Under the pieces are notes generated by a model. That model saw only the letters and a program-made list of their open reading frames with translations. It had not been told where the DNA came from and searched no databases. 64,000 bases of DNA from positions 124,001-188,000 of the forward strand of contig CAMKPZ010000001.1 of assembly GCA_946414805.1 (NCBI GenBank), read 5' to 3'. A program made the position numbers and the translations under genes. Below are positions 49,831 to 58,784 of this stretch, piece by piece; position 1 is the stretch's first letter, and every line of letters starts with the position of its first letter. The DNA is from an uncultured Bacteroidales bacterium. Lineage in GTDB: Bacteria; Bacteroidota; Bacteroidia; Bacteroidales; Paludibacteraceae.

Positions 49831-52626
49831 AAAAAGATTTTTACTACAGTTATAATCGCTTGTGTATCAGCTGTTACCGCATTGGCGGTGACGGTGAATG
49901 ATGTTGCCGGTACGTTCCAAGGTACGCTTACTATCGGAGGTAAAAACTATCCGAATAAAGAGGTCTATATCCTGCCGGGTACGACCAACAATGCCGTTAC
50001 GCTTGTGTTTCCGGATGTTTCCTTCAGTAGCAAGAATGCGGATCTCGTCTTGATGAACATGACCCTGAATAGTAATGGTACGTTGTCCGTCGGTCACGCA
50101 GATACATACGTGAAGCAGATCAGCGCGTCCTCAGTCTCGGGGACATCGATGTCTTTTACGTTCAGTATCACCACTCCGGCTTTGACACAACCTGCTACAG
50201 CAAGCTTTAACGGAAGTAAGGTTTCCGATGAGAACTATGCTGTCACCAATGGTGGTTTCGAGGGAGCATGGAGCAATAACGAAGCTAAGGGGTGGCACTC
50301 GTTCCATACGGCAACAGGTTCATATGCCGGTACTGCAGATAACACCACGCAGTTTACGCAAGCTACAGATGTGCGCCCGGGGTCATCAGGATCTCATAGC
50401 GCCCTCATACAATCCAAATATATGGTTGTAGCAAAAGCCAACGGCAACTGTACCAATGGGCAGATTAATGCCGGCTCTATGAGTGCCGGTGATGCATCGG
50501 GTAACTATAATTTTTCCGATCCGTCCAACAACGGCTATAATACACCGTTTGTTGGCAATCCGGACTCCATTATCTTCTGGGCAAAATATATGCCCGCTGA
50601 TAATGACCCGTCGAATAGTGTAAACATAGCGCGCATGCACACGGTCATCACCACTAACGCACGCTATCAGGACCCGGAAGCAAGCAACTATTCTTCTGTG
50701 AAGGTTGCAGAAGCGACCATCAACTATTCCGCTACATCTTCCATGGGTTGGCAACGTCTGTCGGTACCCTTCATTTACTCTTCGCTTGATCCTACAAATG
50801 CGGCATTTATGTTGGTCACTTTTACTACCAACCAGACGCCGGGTGCCGGAACAACGAGCAGAGGCAAGGTGGATAAAGTTTATCTGGATGATGTAGAGAT
50901 GGTTTATAACCATAGTCTGACTTCGCTGAAGATGAACGGTTCGACTATCTCTTTCCAGAACGGCAAGGCTAATTCCACTTCGTTTTTCAGCGACAGCGAT
51001 TATACTTTTGCCGCTACAACCAATGGTAAGGGAGCCAAGACATTTGTGGGTTATGACGAGGCGAACAACCAAGTGCATTTCTACGTAGTAGGCCACAACT
51101 ACTCGCAGGCGGGCGCGAGCGCGTATTCCTTATATACATTGCAGATGGTAGAACCTATCCGTGACACCTATTACGAGTATGCGGCATCGACCTGCGACAA
51201 CGAACCGTATTCGGATGAACTGTTTTCGAATTTGACAGAGGCGGACACGTATCACACAACCATCAAGAATGCAGCGGGTTATGACTCCATCGTGACTTTG
51301 ACGCTGAGTGTGTTGCCGACCTATACGCTGCCGGAAACGGCTACCATCAATATGGATGAGTCTTACACATGGCGTGGTAAGGAGTACAAAAACCTTATTC
51401 CGGGTGTATATAACTACACAGACTCGCTGCAGACCAAGGCCGGTTGTGACTCCGTCTATACATTAGAACTGACTGTCAAACCGATTGGTTATCTGATAGA
51501 TGAGGAAATGACGACCTGTCAGAACGAGAATGTAGAATGGCACGGTAAGAAGCTCTCTACCGCTGCTGCCGGGACAATTATTGCCTATGACTCGCTCCGG
51601 TCGGTGTATGGTACGGACTCTGTAGTACGAATGACGCTAAGCGTGCTGCCGACCTATGCGCTGCCTGCTACGGCTACCATCCGGATGGACGAGTCTTACA
51701 CATGGCGCGATAAAGACTATAAGGATCTCGTACCGGGCGAATATACCTATTTCGACTCGTTGCAGACCCAAGCCGGTTGTGACTCTGTCTATGTATTGAC
51801 GCTGACAGTAATGCCTATTGCATATTCGTTCAATGAAACGATGACAACCTGCCAGAACGAAGAGACCTCCTGGCATGGCAAGACATTGGTCACCGGTGCT
51901 CCGGGAACCTATATGGTGTATGACTCTCTGAAATCAGTATATGGCATGGACTCCGTGTATGCTCTCGCGCTGACGGTGCTGCCTACCTGGATTTCCAAGC
52001 CGGAGACTCACTACTCCAATACTGGGGAGATCACTTGGCGCGGAAAGACGATAGAGGGTTTGGCTTATGCCAACGAACCGTATTACTTCTATGACACGCT
52101 GACCGCTGCCAATGGTTGTGACTCGATTTATGTGCTGTGTCTGTATGTGTCAGATCTGCCTATCACGCGCGGCGAATACAAGGCTGCTTTCTGCGAGGGC
52201 GAGTCGGTCACTTTTGAAGGCGTCACTTATACGGAACCCTTCGAGGGCGACATCCGTCTGGAGCAGAAGAATAGCTATGGAGGCGACTCTATTGTGCATC
52301 TGACCGTGACGGTTTACCCCAACTATGTAGTTGATCAATATCTGACTATGCTGAAGGGTGATAACCAGACTTGGGAGGGATGGGACCTGAGTACCATGCC
52401 TCTGGGAGAGATGACGCTTAATGCGTACTATTACAGCGATTATGACTGTGACTCCACGATTGTGCTGCACCTGTCTGTAAAGACGGCAGAGGAGATAGCT
52501 ACGGGTATTCCGGATATGCCTGATGCTCATGCACGTTATACCCGTAAGGTATTCCAAAACGGACACCTCTATATCATCCGTGAGGATGAATCCATATATG
52601 ATATATTAGGTAAAAAAATTAAATAA
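49828..52626 (+). CDS. Secreted calycin-like/PCMD surface protein with GCDS repeats and tail
   Basis: 932 residues from the ATG at 49828; signal peptide to about ALA. A calycin-like beta-barrel domain (about 22-130, VNDVAGTFQGTLTIGG) is followed by a PCMD-type domain (about 140-365: VTNGGFEGAWSNN, KVDKVYLDDVEMVY) and a linker. Next come about six units of 70-75 residues built on C(Q/E)NE...W.GK...YDSL...GCDSVYTL.LTV. The protein ends with the tail NGHLYIIREDESIYDILG. It is paralogous in its N-terminal half to the gene at 52645. The role may be ligand capture for the adjacent TonB receptor; the ligand is unknown. Confidence 0.78.
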   Translation: MKKIFTTVIIACVSAVTALAVTVNDVAGTFQGTLTIGGKNYPNKEVYILPGTTNNAVTLVFPDVSFSSKNADLVLMNMTLNSNGTLSVGHADTYVKQISASSVSGTSMSFTFSITTPALTQPATASFNGSKVSDENYAVTNGGFEGAWSNNEAKGWHSFHTATGSYAGTADNTTQFTQATDVRPGSSGSHSALIQSKYMVVAKANGNCTNGQINAGSMSAGDASGNYNFSDPSNNGYNTPFVGNPDSIIFWAKYMPADNDPSNSVNIARMHTVITTNARYQDPEASNYSSVKVAEATINYSATSSMGWQRLSVPFIYSSLDPTNAAFMLVTFTTNQTPGAGTTSRGKVDKVYLDDVEMVYNHSLTSLKMNGSTISFQNGKANSTSFFSDSDYTFAATTNGKGAKTFVGYDEANNQVHFYVVGHNYSQAGASAYSLYTLQMVEPIRDTYYEYAASTCDNEPYSDELFSNLTEADTYHTTIKNAAGYDSIVTLTLSVLPTYTLPETATINMDESYTWRGKEYKNLIPGVYNYTDSLQTKAGCDSVYTLELTVKPIGYLIDEEMTTCQNENVEWHGKKLSTAAAGTIIAYDSLRSVYGTDSVVRMTLSVLPTYALPATATIRMDESYTWRDKDYKDLVPGEYTYFDSLQTQAGCDSVYVLTLTVMPIAYSFNETMTTCQNEETSWHGKTLVTGAPGTYMVYDSLKSVYGMDSVYALALTVLPTWISKPETHYSNTGEITWRGKTIEGLAYANEPYYFYDTLTAANGCDSIYVLCLYVSDLPITRGEYKAAFCEGESVTFEGVTYTEPFEGDIRLEQKNSYGGDSIVHLTVTVYPNYVVDQYLTMLKGDNQTWEGWDLSTMPLGEMTLNAYYYSDYDCDSTIVLHLSVKTAEEIATGIPDMPDAHARYTRKVFQNGHLYIIREDESIYDILGKKIK

Positions 52627-52644
52627 TTATTAACACAAAAAACA

Positions 52645-54198
52645 ATGAAAAAGATTTTTACTACTCTTTTTGCCGGGCTGTTGATCTCGGCGCAAGTAAT
52701 GGCAGTCTCCGTAAAGGATGTCTGCGGTCAGTTTAAAGGACTCTTACAGATCGGATGGGAGCCTTATCCGGAAAGGACAATCTACCTGCTTCCCGGAACG
52801 GTTGAGAACACCGTTACCTTTGTCCTGCCTGATTTCTCTTTTGGAGCACAGAATCTTGGTAATATCGTATTGCCTAATATCACTTTAACTGAGGATGGGA
52901 AGCTTTCATTAGATCCCACAACCATGTACATGGATTCACTTCCCGAACCGCTGAGAGCCGGTATAACTCTGTTGGATTCTTATTTCGATGACTATGACGG
53001 CACAACGTATTATTCTGTTTTGTCTCAGGAAAGAGCACAAGTGACCTTATCTATTGACGCTAATCTTGAAGAGGGGGATATTATTGTAACGTTTGACGGA
53101 GCGGCTGATAGAAACAAGAACTTCGCTCTGGTCAATGGCGGATTTGAAGGGGCTTGGACGAATAACGAGCCTGAAGGTTGGCACTCTTTCTATTCTGCTA
53201 CAGGTATCTTAGCAAATCTTATTAAAGGTACTGAACAATTCAAGCAGTCTGCGGTTGTACGCCCGGGAACAACCGGTAAGAATAGTGCCTTGATTTCTAC
53301 CAAAATGGCAGCGGGTACGGTTCCTGCTAATGGTAACTGCACGAACGGTAGAATTAATGCCGGCTCAATGAAAGCTACTGATGCAGCAGCAAACTACAAC
53401 TTCTCTGACCCAGACAGCGTAGGTTATAACACTCCGTTCCAAGGTCGTCCGGACTCTATTGTCTTCTGGGCTAAATACCAACCTGCTGACAAGAACCCTA
53501 ATAATGAGGAAAACAAAGCACGTGTAAGCGCATTCATTACTACCGATGCTCGTTATCAGGATCCGGAGGACGCCGACAAATACGGCGATGTGAAGATTGC
53601 AGCTGCAGTGAAGAACTACTCTGCTACGGCTGATCTGGGATGGCAGCGTATCTCTGTGCCGTTTGTGTACTATCCGAATAACTTAGATAAACAGCCGGCA
53701 TATATCCTCACTACTTTCACTACTAACCCGACTCCTGGTGGAGGATCTTCTGCAAGAGGAAAAATGGATTCAGTGTATCTGGACGATGTAGAGTTGATTT
53801 ACAATAAGACCTTGAATTCCTTCTCGATTGATGCTAACAAGTTGCAGTTCAATCAGCACGTAGCATCTGTTAATGAGAACTACTGCGATAGTTGCGCTGA
53901 TTATGTTGCTGCCGCAGAAGGTAGGACAGCTCAGACCTTTATTGGTTTTGATGCAACCCACAAGTGTATCTTCGTCTATGTGATTGCTGACGACTATGCG
54001 CAGAGCGGCAAATATAACCTCTACCGTGTGGACTTCACCGACAGTAAAACAGAGGATATTCTTCCGTTCAATCCGTCCGAAGGTGTAGAGAATATCTTCT
54101 CCGACAAAGCACGTGCAGAGAAGGTACTCATTAACGGTCAGCTCCTGATCCGCCGCGGCGATGTTTGGTACAACGTATCGGGCATGAGAGTTAAATAA
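52645..54198 (+). CDS. Secreted calycin-like/PCMD surface protein, short paralogue
   Basis: 517 residues; signal peptide to about QVMA. The same N-terminal plan as the 49828 protein: VKDVCGQFKGLLQIG (calycin-like), LVNGGFEGAWTNNEPEGWHSF, SVYLDDVELIYNKTL. It lacks the GCDS repeats but keeps the tail (NGQLLIRRGDVWYNVSGMR). The first 20 bp of the two genes are almost the same. It ends the receptor operon before a strong terminator. Function unknown. Confidence 0.78.
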   Translation: MKKIFTTLFAGLLISAQVMAVSVKDVCGQFKGLLQIGWEPYPERTIYLLPGTVENTVTFVLPDFSFGAQNLGNIVLPNITLTEDGKLSLDPTTMYMDSLPEPLRAGITLLDSYFDDYDGTTYYSVLSQERAQVTLSIDANLEEGDIIVTFDGAADRNKNFALVNGGFEGAWTNNEPEGWHSFYSATGILANLIKGTEQFKQSAVVRPGTTGKNSALISTKMAAGTVPANGNCTNGRINAGSMKATDAAANYNFSDPDSVGYNTPFQGRPDSIVFWAKYQPADKNPNNEENKARVSAFITTDARYQDPEDADKYGDVKIAAAVKNYSATADLGWQRISVPFVYYPNNLDKQPAYILTTFTTNPTPGGGSSARGKMDSVYLDDVELIYNKTLNSFSIDANKLQFNQHVASVNENYCDSCADYVAAAEGRTAQTFIGFDATHKCIFVYVIADDYAQSGKYNLYRVDFTDSKTEDILPFNPSEGVENIFSDKARAEKVLINGQLLIRRGDVWYNVSGMRVK

Positions 54199-54220
54199 CA
54201 AAATAGTATTCCTGTTTCAA

Positions 54221-54255
54221 AGAGAAACTTCCGAGAAGAAGTTTCTCTTTTTTTT
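54221..54255 (+). terminator. Terminator of the receptor operon
   Basis: AGAGAAACTT (54221-54230), loop, AAGTTTCTCT (54239-54248) and a T8 run. Confidence 0.9.
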
Positions 54256-54354
54256 ATAATACGTAAAAAAACAACCAAATAGGGGGTGAAAACATGCTCT
54301 TTTTTAAGAATCGGATATGTCCTATTATTAAACGCGCGCGCGAGTGTAATTAAA

Positions 54355-54386
54355 TTTGCACAAATCAAAGATTTGTAGTAACTTTG
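54355..54386 (+). promoter_or_regulatory. Promoter of the giant surface protein with palindromic spacer
   Basis: TTTG (54355-54358), 20 bp, TAACTTTG (54379-54386). The spacer holds ACAAATC-AAA-GATTTGT (54360-54376). It is preceded by a CG-alternating run (54332-54341). Confidence 0.8.
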
Positions 54387-54419
54387 CGCCTGTTTCTGAG
54401 ATTTAAATACAAAAAAGAG

Positions 54420-57400
54420 ATGGAAAAACTAACAACATTTTACAAGTATTTCATGGCTCTCATTCTCTTTGCAGGAATGAGCACCAATTTATGGGCGCAA
54501 GAGCACCTGCCAATTAGTAACGTGTCTTATACCATCGGTAAAAAAAATGCGACTACCGATTGGTCCGATAGATACGAGACTCTCTCGTTCCAAGGTGTAC
54601 CGGACAAATTATCGTTCAATTATGCTTATATTTATCAAGTGCAATTGAATATCGGTAACCCGACATTAAGTTACGACCAACTGAGTAGTGTTGCGCAATG
54701 GTTCTTAGGTTCAGTTGATGATTCGAAAAGAGGGCATGGTAACACCCATATGCTCTATATTGAGGAAAGTGCGGATGGTAACACATGGACGACTATCTGG
54801 ACGGATGACGATGCAACAAATATGGATACCCATTCGTCCGGAGATATCCAACTCTCCAAGGCTACACGGCATATCCGTTTCCATCACTCCTGTAACTTCT
54901 CTAACTCTTATACCAATATTAAGATTACGGAGCTTAAGTACGTGGAGGATCCGGAACCTGCATCGGTAGATTTTGGTTCAGCGGTGATTAACTCCGGAGA
55001 GGTGACCAAAACCTCACTCATCAACTGGTGCAATATTGCGCCGCTGAGCGTCACATGCAACAACCCGCGTTTCACGGTAACTCCGGCTTCGTTCGGCGGT
55101 ATAGATACGTACGGTTCGCAGACCCTGACCATCAGTTATACCCATACCAATGAGACGGGTGTTAACGAGGGTGATATCACCATTACCAATGGTACAAATA
55201 CCAAGACGATTCATGTCAAAGCGACTACCACCAAGCGTCCGCAGACCATTGAATGGAATGCTGATTTGGCTGCTACCGGCTTTGCGATGAATACCGAGGA
55301 GCAATACCCTGATGCAACGATTGCTGCAGTAGCTACGGCTACCAACGGAGAGCGTGTCACTTTCACTTCTGCTGACCCTTCCATCATTGAGGTCATTGCA
55401 GATACCGCCCTCTTGGCCAAGGCGGTTGGAACGGTGAATATCACAGCGCACCAAGCCGGCGATACGGAGTATAACGAGGTGAGTGATACCAAATTGTTTA
55501 CCGTAACCGAGTTGCTTAAGCAATCCATCGTCTGGGACCAGTCTTTCTTAGGCCTGCTGACTACCAGTGGATCGGTTGAACTCACGGCTACCGCTACCAG
55601 TGGAGGCCCTGTTACCTATACTTCTGCCGATAACAATGTAGTCTCTGTCTCGGGCAATGTGCTTACGGTGGTAGGCGAAGGAGAGACCTATATCACGGCT
55701 ACGCAAGCCGGCGGCGAGATAGAAGGCCATGAATATCTGTCGGTTTCGCAGAATAACTATGTCATTGTGCGTAACCCTGCTTCCCAGTGTAACGGTATGG
55801 CGCTTGTGCAATCCTCCTTGACTCTGAACGGCAGTAAAAAACAGCAGGATTATAATTTCTTCGGCATCCCTGCCGTGCTGACCTTTACTGCTCGTCACGG
55901 AGAGAAAAGTACCAGTACATGGGGTGGCACTTCGTATTCTGCTCTTATTGTTGAACAATATATGTATGAGAACGGTCTATGGGACTGGCACGAGGTATAT
56001 AATCAGGTGGTAGGAACGAGCGATACGCAATCCGGCAATATTACGTTAGATGAATCTGCTACCAAACTGCGTATCCGCACCCTAGAGACAGGTACGGATC
56101 ATACCATCACCAATATCCGCGTCACCAACGCTAAATTTCTTCGCGCGAACTATACGGAGATTGATGATAATGCAGAGTTCAACACCACGTGGACGAAGAA
56201 GATCACTGTTTCTCACTCCAATATTGATCTGATGAGCCTCTCAACTACGCAAGGTGTATTTGCACTCAGCCAGAATACTATAGGCGAGGGTTGTAATGAT
56301 TTTGGCGATGATGAGTTTACTATTAGTTTCACGCCGCGTGAGAAGAATGTGGACTTCAATGATACGATTGTCATTACCGATAATAAGGAGAACCCTTCTA
56401 CGCTTCGTATACCGGTACATATCACTTCTACCGGTCTTCACCAGACCATCAACGGTTTCGCCTTACCTGCAGAGGCGCTTACGACGGATGAGATTCCTGC
56501 TTTTGCGGCTACCGCTACCAGCGGACTGGAGGTGGTATACATCAGTTCGGATAGCACGATTGCTTATGTAGAGAGCAACCGATTGGTGGTGCTCTCCGCC
56601 GGAACGGTTTCTATCACGGCTTATCAAGCAGGCGATGATCGTTACGAGTCTGCATCGGACACGAAGACGATCACCCTCTCCCTCACGCCGGTAGAGATTA
56701 TCGAGGCTCCTACGGCTTCAGTGCTGGTGGTAGGCGAGAGCCTTGCACAGTCGATACTGGCAGGCGGCAAGGCTTCGGCAGAAGGTACTTTCGCTTGGCA
56801 GGATGAGACGATCATTCCGGAGGAAGGAGAGCAAACTTATACAGTGCTCTTCACACCGGCTAACATGGCTATTTATGCCACAGCCACTGTGAATGTAACG
56901 GTACAGACAACTTTAACCAAGCACGACCAGTCGATTGTCTGGAACGACGAGATCCCGGAGATGTATCCGAATCGCACGTTCGACATCACTGCTTATTCTA
57001 CGGCCGGTCTGGATGTATCGTTCGTCAGCTCGGACAGTGCGATCGCATATGTGGAGAATAACCAACTGCGCACGCTGGCGGTAGGCGAAGTTACCATCAC
57101 AGCGGTACAGGAAGGTAATAAGTTCTACAATGCTGCGGAGACGGTAGCCAAGACCGTGAAGGTCGTTCGTATTCCTGACGCTTATGGCGACTACACGATT
57201 GCCATATGCGAGGGTGACTCGGCTGAGTTCAGGGGCGTATGGTACAAAGAGGCAGGGGTGACCAACGTGCTCTTGGAGGAGAAAAACCTCCTTGGCGGCG
57301 ACTCGATCGTTCGTCTGACGGTTAGTTTCTATCCAGTCTATAAGACAGATGAGACGATGGAAATCTATGCCGGCACCGATACGACCTGGCATGGTCATGA

Positions 57401-58634
57401 CCTGTCTGCAGTCTTCCCTGTGGCTGATAGCACGATCATAGCGGAGTACAAGTCTCTCAACGGTTGTGACTCGACCTACACTCTCCATCTGACAGTTTTA
57501 GCACCGACGCGTTATGGCGTATATGATGCTGCTCTTTGCGAGGGAGACTCGTTAGAGTACGAGGGAAAATGGTATTACGGCGCAGCGCAGGAAGAGGTTA
57601 CGCTGGCTCAGAAGAACTATTACGGCGGTGACTCTATCGTGATACTGACCGTGGCCGTTCATCCGGTATATGCCTTCAGCGAAGAGATGACGATGTACGC
57701 CGGAGCAGACTCTATCTGGCATGAGAAAGACCTCTCCGGACTTCCGGTAGGCGATACGACGATTGTAGCAGAGTACATGACCATCCATGGTTGCGACTCG
57801 ACCTACACGCTCCACCTGCATGTTCAGACACCGCCTACTCATTACGGCGAACTGAATGTCAGCCTCTGTTCCGGAGAGAGATTCGAGTTTGAAGGTAAGA
57901 CCTATCGCCGTCCGACTCATGAGCTTGTTACGCTTGCGCAGAAGAACATGTATGGCGGTGACTCTATCGTGGAGTTGACGGTGAATATCTATCCGAAGAT
58001 GCTTATGGAGTCTTCCATGACGATTATCATGGGCGCGGACACGACTTGGGAGGGTATTGACCTTTCTGTTCTGCCGTTGGGTGACACCACCTTGATAGCC
58101 GCATATAAATCCGTCCATGGCTGTGACTCTACCTACACCCTTAATCTGACTGTTACTCCGATACCGGCAGCTTATGGCGAGTACGAGGCATCGTTCTGCG
58201 AGGGAGACTCAGTGGAATATGCCGGTACGTGGTACTACGAAGCTACGGAGACGGAGATCCTGCTGGAGGAGAAGAACATCCTTGGCGGCGACTCGATTGT
58301 CCGCCTGACGGTGACCGTTCACCCTGTAGAGGCAGTTGAGGAGACGCGTCAGATAGTACTCGGCACCGAGGAGATGTGGAACGAGATAGATTTTTCGGCT
58401 CTGCCTCTGGGCGACACTACGCTGGTAGTGAAAGGTACTACAACATATGGTTGCGACTCCACCTACACGCTTTACCTGACGGTAGTGGAGAATACCACTA
58501 CTGCGATAGACCAAACGCAAACAGAACTCATGCCAGCTACGGCGAAAGAGCTCCGTAACGGAATGATCTACATCCGCAGGGGCGATGATCTCTACGATGT
58601 CTGCGGACGCAAGATAGAGACCAAGCGTCTCTAA
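54420..58634 (+). CDS. Giant secreted repeat protein with C-terminal tail
   Basis: 1404 residues from the ATG at 54420, 34 bp after the -7 element; signal peptide ends near LWAQ. The N-terminal part binds no known ligand by sequence. The middle has four or more Ig-like/BIG-type segments (KRPQTIEWN, KHDQSIVWN, VGTVNITAHQAGD, AGTVSITAYQAGD). The C-terminal third holds four ~110-residue units, each pairing a CEGDS...GGDSIV.LTV half with a W...GCDSTYTL.LTV half. It ends with the tail NGMIYIRRGDDLYDVCGRK. Probably a cell-surface adhesin or scaffold. Own promoter with palindromic spacer. Confidence 0.75.
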   Translation: MEKLTTFYKYFMALILFAGMSTNLWAQEHLPISNVSYTIGKKNATTDWSDRYETLSFQGVPDKLSFNYAYIYQVQLNIGNPTLSYDQLSSVAQWFLGSVDDSKRGHGNTHMLYIEESADGNTWTTIWTDDDATNMDTHSSGDIQLSKATRHIRFHHSCNFSNSYTNIKITELKYVEDPEPASVDFGSAVINSGEVTKTSLINWCNIAPLSVTCNNPRFTVTPASFGGIDTYGSQTLTISYTHTNETGVNEGDITITNGTNTKTIHVKATTTKRPQTIEWNADLAATGFAMNTEEQYPDATIAAVATATNGERVTFTSADPSIIEVIADTALLAKAVGTVNITAHQAGDTEYNEVSDTKLFTVTELLKQSIVWDQSFLGLLTTSGSVELTATATSGGPVTYTSADNNVVSVSGNVLTVVGEGETYITATQAGGEIEGHEYLSVSQNNYVIVRNPASQCNGMALVQSSLTLNGSKKQQDYNFFGIPAVLTFTARHGEKSTSTWGGTSYSALIVEQYMYENGLWDWHEVYNQVVGTSDTQSGNITLDESATKLRIRTLETGTDHTITNIRVTNAKFLRANYTEIDDNAEFNTTWTKKITVSHSNIDLMSLSTTQGVFALSQNTIGEGCNDFGDDEFTISFTPREKNVDFNDTIVITDNKENPSTLRIPVHITSTGLHQTINGFALPAEALTTDEIPAFAATATSGLEVVYISSDSTIAYVESNRLVVLSAGTVSITAYQAGDDRYESASDTKTITLSLTPVEIIEAPTASVLVVGESLAQSILAGGKASAEGTFAWQDETIIPEEGEQTYTVLFTPANMAIYATATVNVTVQTTLTKHDQSIVWNDEIPEMYPNRTFDITAYSTAGLDVSFVSSDSAIAYVENNQLRTLAVGEVTITAVQEGNKFYNAAETVAKTVKVVRIPDAYGDYTIAICEGDSAEFRGVWYKEAGVTNVLLEEKNLLGGDSIVRLTVSFYPVYKTDETMEIYAGTDTTWHGHDLSAVFPVADSTIIAEYKSLNGCDSTYTLHLTVLAPTRYGVYDAALCEGDSLEYEGKWYYGAAQEEVTLAQKNYYGGDSIVILTVAVHPVYAFSEEMTMYAGADSIWHEKDLSGLPVGDTTIVAEYMTIHGCDSTYTLHLHVQTPPTHYGELNVSLCSGERFEFEGKTYRRPTHELVTLAQKNMYGGDSIVELTVNIYPKMLMESSMTIIMGADTTWEGIDLSVLPLGDTTLIAAYKSVHGCDSTYTLNLTVTPIPAAYGEYEASFCEGDSVEYAGTWYYEATETEILLEEKNILGGDSIVRLTVTVHPVEAVEETRQIVLGTEEMWNEIDFSALPLGDTTLVVKGTTTYGCDSTYTLYLTVVENTTTAIDQTQTELMPATAKELRNGMIYIRRGDDLYDVCGRKIETKRL

Positions 58635-58651
58635 CCTGAAAGGGAGAATGC

Positions 58652-58686
58652 AAAAAATAGCGACACGCAAGTGCCGCTATTTTTTT
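58652..58686 (+). terminator. Terminator of the giant surface protein gene
   Basis: AAAAAATAGCG (58652-58662) pairs with CGCTATTTTTT (58675-58685), 17 bp after the stop; A- and T-runs make it work on both strands. Confidence 0.9.
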
Positions 58687-58700
58687 GCTGACAGCTGTTT

Positions 58701-58780
58701 ATAGCTTTAACTTATAGCTTTAACTTATAATTTATAACTACTTATAACTACTTATAACAACTTATCGCTGCTTATCGCTT
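58701..58780. repeat. Degenerate 13-bp then 10-bp tandem repeats
   Basis: Two copies of ATAGCTTTAACTT (58701-58726), then five 10-bp units of the CTTATAACTA / CTTATCGCTT type (58731-58780), between a terminator and the end of the minus-strand S41 gene. Confidence 0.85.
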
Positions 58781-58784
58781 CGAC

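Noticed and set aside
54332..54341. CG-alternating run as a regulatory Z-DNA element
   Set aside because: Only ten bases and upstream of a promoter that is complete without it; nothing supports a role.
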